64,000 bases of DNA from assembly GCA_032622095.1 (NCBI GenBank), contig CP136064.1, positions 138,587,954-138,651,953 of the forward strand. Reading direction: 5' to 3'. Every line of letters begins with the position of its first letter. Positions within the stretch are counted from its first letter, which is position 1. Below, in pieces: positions 59,605 to 64,000 of the stretch. The DNA comes from Siphonodentalium dalli. Its lineage: Eukaryota; Mollusca; Scaphopoda; Gadilida; Siphonodentaliidae. The notes under the pieces are model-generated. The model made no database searches and was not told the origin of the DNA. It worked only from the letters and a program-made list of their open reading frames with translations. The position numbers were made by a program, and so were the translations under genes.

Positions 59605-61348
59605 TCGTGCTGTCTGTCTGTCTGTCTTTCTGTCTGTCTGTGTGCGTTCTATATATAACTTCACGCGGTACAATCGAGATGGCACCAAGACGTTCTAAGA
59701 GGGGTAGCTGTTTACAAGGAAGATAACGGTGCGGGTAAATATTTTCTAAGATGACGCTGTTGGTGTCAGTGGAACAAAAGGGGGAGGTCGGCAAAATTAA
59801 AAATATATCGTGAAATAGTTTTGTCGCCGATTTCCACCAAACGAATACATAATCACCTTCGCAATATGGAGTTGTTCGAGTCAACGTTGCATCAACAATT
59901 GATTTAATAAACTATTTTTAGCCCAGATTTCCACCAAATTGATATATTATTCTTCTCTATGATACGAGTAATATCATCGTGTGATTTAAAGACGTCAAAT
60001 TGCTGTCGGTTGGGCGAGAGATATGGGTCATAACTATTCTCAGAATTTGTTCAGTTGCTGATTACCACCAAACATATATATAATCATCGCCAGTATATCA
60101 TGCACCCATGAGTCTAATGGGAGTGGTTTAAATATGTCCAAAGAGGCAAACGCTGGTACAAATTTATTTGGCACCAATTTTCACCGAATTCATACACGTA
60201 TAACATGAATTAAATCACATTTGGTATCGTTTGCGTCGCGGATGGCGAGCGGATATGCACTATCATTGATAAGATTGCTTTTCGCCTTTGTCCACATATA
60301 AGTTATATACGAGTCACCCAGGCCATCTCCATATCATTTTAAGTAGTTTTGGACGTTCACATTTCACAATCCCGACATAAGGTGACCCACTTAAGTCACT
60401 TGAACAATTATATCTTCTTAACTGTCATATGTATATGGGAATAGCAATCAGGGCATTCACAAAATGAGCTAGCAAAAAGAGATACATAGAAGAAGCATTA
60501 AACGTATATTTATTATTCTATTGAAGAGATACACATATTCGTGCAAACTGATAGATCCCGAACCGTCAGAGGATTGCATATATATTATAACAAAATTGAG
60601 TATGTTCCATTCAATACAGTTTCCACAAAAAGTTACAATTTGTCAAGAGATATGGAAGGCCTGTTCAAAAATAGTGGTCACAGTGTGCAGTCAAATATAG
60701 TTTCTTCTGATATACAAGAAAATGCAGTTAGTAGCATAAGACTTTTCAGGATCCTCCCAATACTGCAAATCTGACAAGGGTTTTATAACAGACTCCTCGA
60801 CTGATATAAGCAACTCAAAATCTCGCTCTGTGTCTGGCACATGTAGCTAATATTTATGCGCATCAACATTTCGTTTAAACTGAGAATATTTAGCCAATAT
60901 ATAGCAACATGAACAGAGGAGCACCTGGAAATTTCTTTAAAACATATGTATCTTCATGGAGATAGCCAGGTGTCCTCGAGAACTTAGTGCAACCCACTAA
61001 ATTGATTGATACATCTCAATATTTAAAACCCAATTATCATCTTTTATCGAACTAATGTGTTTATGGTGTTCATGTATCATATTATAACGTCTAATGTATA
61101 TGCAGTTGTAAATAAATACATACTTCATTATTGTTGGAACGGATTAATCGCGACAAACAGAATGACAATTGACAAGGTGAGCCACTACTTATATCCCAAT
61201 CATGTTTTATGATGCTATTTGAATATACAATTTATGAGAAAACATATAACACTTTTAAGCAAGAGCATTCTCTATCCCCAACAAATATCCACAGCATACA
61301 GATGGTTTCTCATCGCATTAACCTGGGCAACGCCGGGTAACCCTGTTA
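59605..61348 (-). repeat. CTAG-headed dispersed repeat, long diverged copy 5 (minus)
   Basis: Minus strand: the head reads CTAACAGGGTTACCCGGCGT at 61329-61348 and the tail is a (GACA)n run at about 59609-59640 before ATATATAGAACG. The interior holds several diverged units with a TTTCCACCAAAxxxATATAT block (59830, 59930, 60065, 60180). Same overall plan as the copies at 23.6 kb and 52.7 kb. Confidence 0.5.
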
Positions 61349-62555
61349 GTAATTAATATATATAGTAGACACGGGTGGACATATAATAGTAAATCAAGAG
61401 TACAGCCAGTATACTGTAAACAGAAGACCAAATTGGAGTTATCTTCCCTACACAAACACAATGACGTTACGCTTTACGGTCACATGTCACTAAAGTGCAC
61501 ATCCGTGTATATGGATTTGGCACTAAATTGACCATCCGCGTTCAAACTCAAAGGATTAAACATTATTTTAGGCCTAGTCCTAACTCGTAATGTGAGGTCA
61601 GGGTCGGTGGCCATGCAGGCATACATAAAAGCTAATTCGTACACTGGTTCATATGCACATTTTACTTTTTGGTATTACTATAGGCTCTAGACCTACTAGT
61701 TCATGCTGGTTGATGTCTGAAGAAAAGATAAATTTAATTTCGTGTAATTTTTTAATCTATTATAGGCCCTAACGCTGGCCCTAGTTATATTTTGTTGTCA
61801 TTCCAGGGGAGATGAACATATTTTTCATCTACTCAAAGAGATGAATAGGCTGGGTTATAAATTTACCAATATAATCACATCATATTCTACCTTTGTTGAT
61901 TTCTTAGAGTTCAAAATTAGTTGAGATTATCGCTGATTACTGCTGATTATCGCATTATTATGTTTGTAAACAGGAAGTAACATTTAATTTGGTCTTTCAA
62001 AGAATGGACCAGTATAGAGCGGTTGGTCGTTTTACAGAGGGGACCAACATAAAGCTTTGGGGTTTTGGGGTGGGTGTCTAAAATTTATGAAAAAAAAATG
62101 CAAGAAAAGGTGGGAGGATTGAATAATTGGGCATGAACCGACTATAATGATAAACGAATATTAAGTAGCGCAGATTCAAATTATTCAAATTTCCCAAACT
62201 CAAAGATCTTTGACAACAAATTGACTGTCCTAAATTCCCAACTGTATATGTTCATATTCCCGGGATAGAATTTGTAATTGTTATTTAATGAGGTTTCCAT
62301 CACAAAATTCCGACATAGCTGCATAGCAGCTTCCAATTGGAAAATTTACCTACTAATGTCAAATTCCAACCAATAGATGTTCCCCAACCCTACCCAAGAT
62401 TTCAAAGTGGGTAGGTAAGTAATTTTTTTTATTTCATGTGTACAAAATATCTTTGAATAGGTTTATAGACATTATATGAGGTTCCATACACCTATTCAAA
62501 ATTTGAGCTATGTGTCTAAATATAAAAAATATTAGTGCCCCTTTAAGTCATTTAA
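61349..62555. other. No gene recognised
   Basis: AT-rich intergenic DNA. GAATAGGTTTATAGACATT and ACACCTATTC near 62455-62503 form a small inverted pair. Confidence 0.4.
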
Positions 62556-62970
62556 AGATGCATAATGCGATTAAGCACCCCTCAATTACTATTTATATGG
62601 TTTCTGGGGTAAAAAAATTATTTGATTTGAGTCGAGGAGCCCACAAATCAAAGCTCAGAGTTATTAGAAATAATTTGTTTTAATCTATTATTTTATACCA
62701 TCGAGACTTATTAGTGGCCCAGTAAAAAGTTGATGAGCCGACGGTCTCGGACCAAATTGCAAAAGAGGCTTTGTGCTGATAATAAGGCCAAAGTTCATGG
62801 AACAACATGTTGATAAATAACACATTTCGGGCAATTTTATACTATAGTTGACAGTGGTTAGCATTATTTTGGGCAATTAATCGATTCTGATTACTGAAGC
62901 GGCATTTCTAATAATGTTGTTGTTGTTGGAATCTGATTATATGGGGACCATCGAATCGGATTGAATACCT
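62556..62970 (+). mobile_element. TTAA-flanked MITE, family A, copy 3
   Basis: TTAA at 62552-62555 and 62971-62974 bounds 415 bp. The right end ATCGGATTGAATACCT is well conserved; the left end AGATGCATAATGCGATT is diverged (five changes in 21 against the consensus). It shares TCAAAGCTCAGAGTTATTAG, GACAGTGGTTAGCATTA and GTTGTTGTTGGAATCTGAT with the other copies. Confidence 0.7.
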
Positions 62971-62974
62971 TTAA

Positions 62975-63847
62975 ATTAATTATTAGTCACCTGAGGTAAA
63001 GACCACCTATTGCATGACACTCTCCTGATAAAGTTACCTCTATCGTTTAAGCTCATAATAAATGCTCTTTATTGCTCTGCTAAGTATTAGAGCCTAAGTC
63101 ATCTCAGGTTAATGGCGCCTATCCCACGACCGCCCCGTGTCAAATTACTGTGTACCAATTTTCCCACATCTGACCTGATAATAAACGCTCTCCATTTATC
63201 ATATGTTAATATAATTTATTAGTCCCCCTTTAAGTCATTTGAAATGAAAGACGCCTATACCATGGTCAGATGACCCCTAGCTGTGTACAAAATGTCGGGG
63301 ACCGGGAGCATTATTAGATGCTCTTATCAGATGTCTTAACAGGGCATTAATAATGATTTATTATATATATAATTTGGTTAGCGGCAACCAAACCGTGTGA
63401 CCACGAAGCTGATTTTTTTGGCATATGTGTAATTTTATCCTGTGAATCTTATTAGATAGGTCCGGTTGACATGGGATGTCTTAAAGGGCTATATACCCAA
63501 AACTATATACCCAAAATGGTTGCAATCTGGTCGGTGAAAATTGAAACACGGGGATAATTTGACCCGTAGTGTTGTAATATAGATGTTGTTCACCTCAGAC
63601 GACTTAATGGGGTAATATGAGAAAGAAAGAGCGTTTCTTATCAGCTTGGAAGATATGTAGGAACATTGGTCCATATGGGTCACCTGTCTTGGGCATTGTC
63701 ATGGGATAGGCGACTTTGACCTAAGATGACTTAAAGGGGAACTAATAGATGATATGATAAATAAAGAGCGTTTATAATTACCCCAGACACTATGTGTGGA
63801 AATTGGTGCACACAAGTAAAATGACAATACTGATTGTTTTTTATGTA
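62975..63847 (+). repeat. Diverged repeat units with CCCCTTTAAGTCATTT and AAAGAGCGTTT words
   Basis: CCCCTTTAAGTCATTT occurs at about 62539 and 63228 and its inverse GACTTAAAGGGGA at 63728. AAAGAGCGTTT words occur at 63627 and 63763, with relatives at 63060 and 63185. Probably an old, partly inverted repeat family. No gene. Confidence 0.45.
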
Positions 63848-64000
63848 CAGTAATGCCATAAATAATCGACTCCTTAACCACAGCAGAATTATGGATAATT
63901 TTTCAGTATTTATTCGGAAATATGGCTTGTTGCCATTCATCGGAAAGCTCTCACAGAGCTTTTCGATGAATGGCAACATGCCATATTTCCGACTAAATCC
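63848..64000. mobile_element. Partial copy of the CAGTAATG MITE, with an inserted palindrome
   Basis: CAGTAATGCCATAAATAATC after TA (63846-63847) and TCCTTAACCACAGCAGAATT match the 129-bp MITE at 18254. From about 63909 a different palindrome starts: TTCGGAAATATGGCTTGTTG and GCCATTCATCGGAAAGCTCT pair with the inverse up to 63996, with a 3-base loop. The remaining half of the MITE would lie beyond the window. Confidence 0.75.

Noticed and set aside
1-64000. tRNA or rRNA genes
   Set aside because: I saw no cloverleaf with internal A and B boxes and no conserved rRNA block. A covariance-model scan would be decisive.

Overview
The window looks like nuclear DNA of a marine invertebrate, most likely a lophotrochozoan such as a mollusc or brachiopod. 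That placement is an inference from composition and repeat content, not from a marker gene. The DNA is AT-rich, intergenic in character and densely packed with transposable-element debris. It holds no operons, no rRNA or tRNA gene I can recognise, and no host protein gene I can support. Every recognisable protein segment belongs to a mobile element, and all of them are broken.

Layout. Positions 0.6-14.7 kb carry two inverted copies of a multi-kb repeat. One copy is interrupted by a TTAA-flanked MITE, and the other preserves the empty TTAA site. A cluster of a 14-bp motif (4.8-5.6 kb), a tandem repeat (6.2-7.1 kb) and a decayed LINE (10-12.4 kb) lie around and between them. Positions 15-22 kb hold several inverted-repeat elements, including three 129-bp palindromic TA-flanked MITEs at an exact 175-bp period. 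Positions 22.9-25.9 kb hold satellite-like repeats interrupted by CTAG-headed repeats.

Positions 26.4-30.7 kb are a three-level nest. A GACGAC-type minisatellite was split by a 3,458-bp element with 11-bp terminal inverted repeats and a TA duplication. That element was itself hit by an L1/Tx1-like LINE fragment bounded by a 13-bp duplication. Positions 31-34.5 kb hold further MITEs and satellites. Positions 36.7-38.9 kb hold a nearly full-length but broken Crypton-type tyrosine recombinase, with four CCAAT boxes upstream and a polyadenylation signal downstream.

Positions 40.1-47.4 kb begin with a 158-bp near-perfect palindrome and show long, diverged inverted symmetry that may mark one large decayed DNA element. 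Positions 48.0-52.3 kb are a Penelope-like element (RT plus GIY-YIG) split in its coding region by a roughly 3-kb CR1/L2-type LINE with a 4-bp TTCA duplication. Positions 53.7-56.1 kb are a ~165-bp satellite array with a 154-bp piggyBac-like MITE inside. The rest contains further MITE copies, and the window ends inside a palindrome.

No part forms a working pathway. What the window offers is a readable insertion chronology and several MITE families without visible autonomous partners. The best candidates for something undescribed are the 3.46-kb TA-flanked element with ACGGT/ACCGT-rich ends, the 7-kb inverted-symmetry region, and the GTCTTTACCGTTAT motif cluster.
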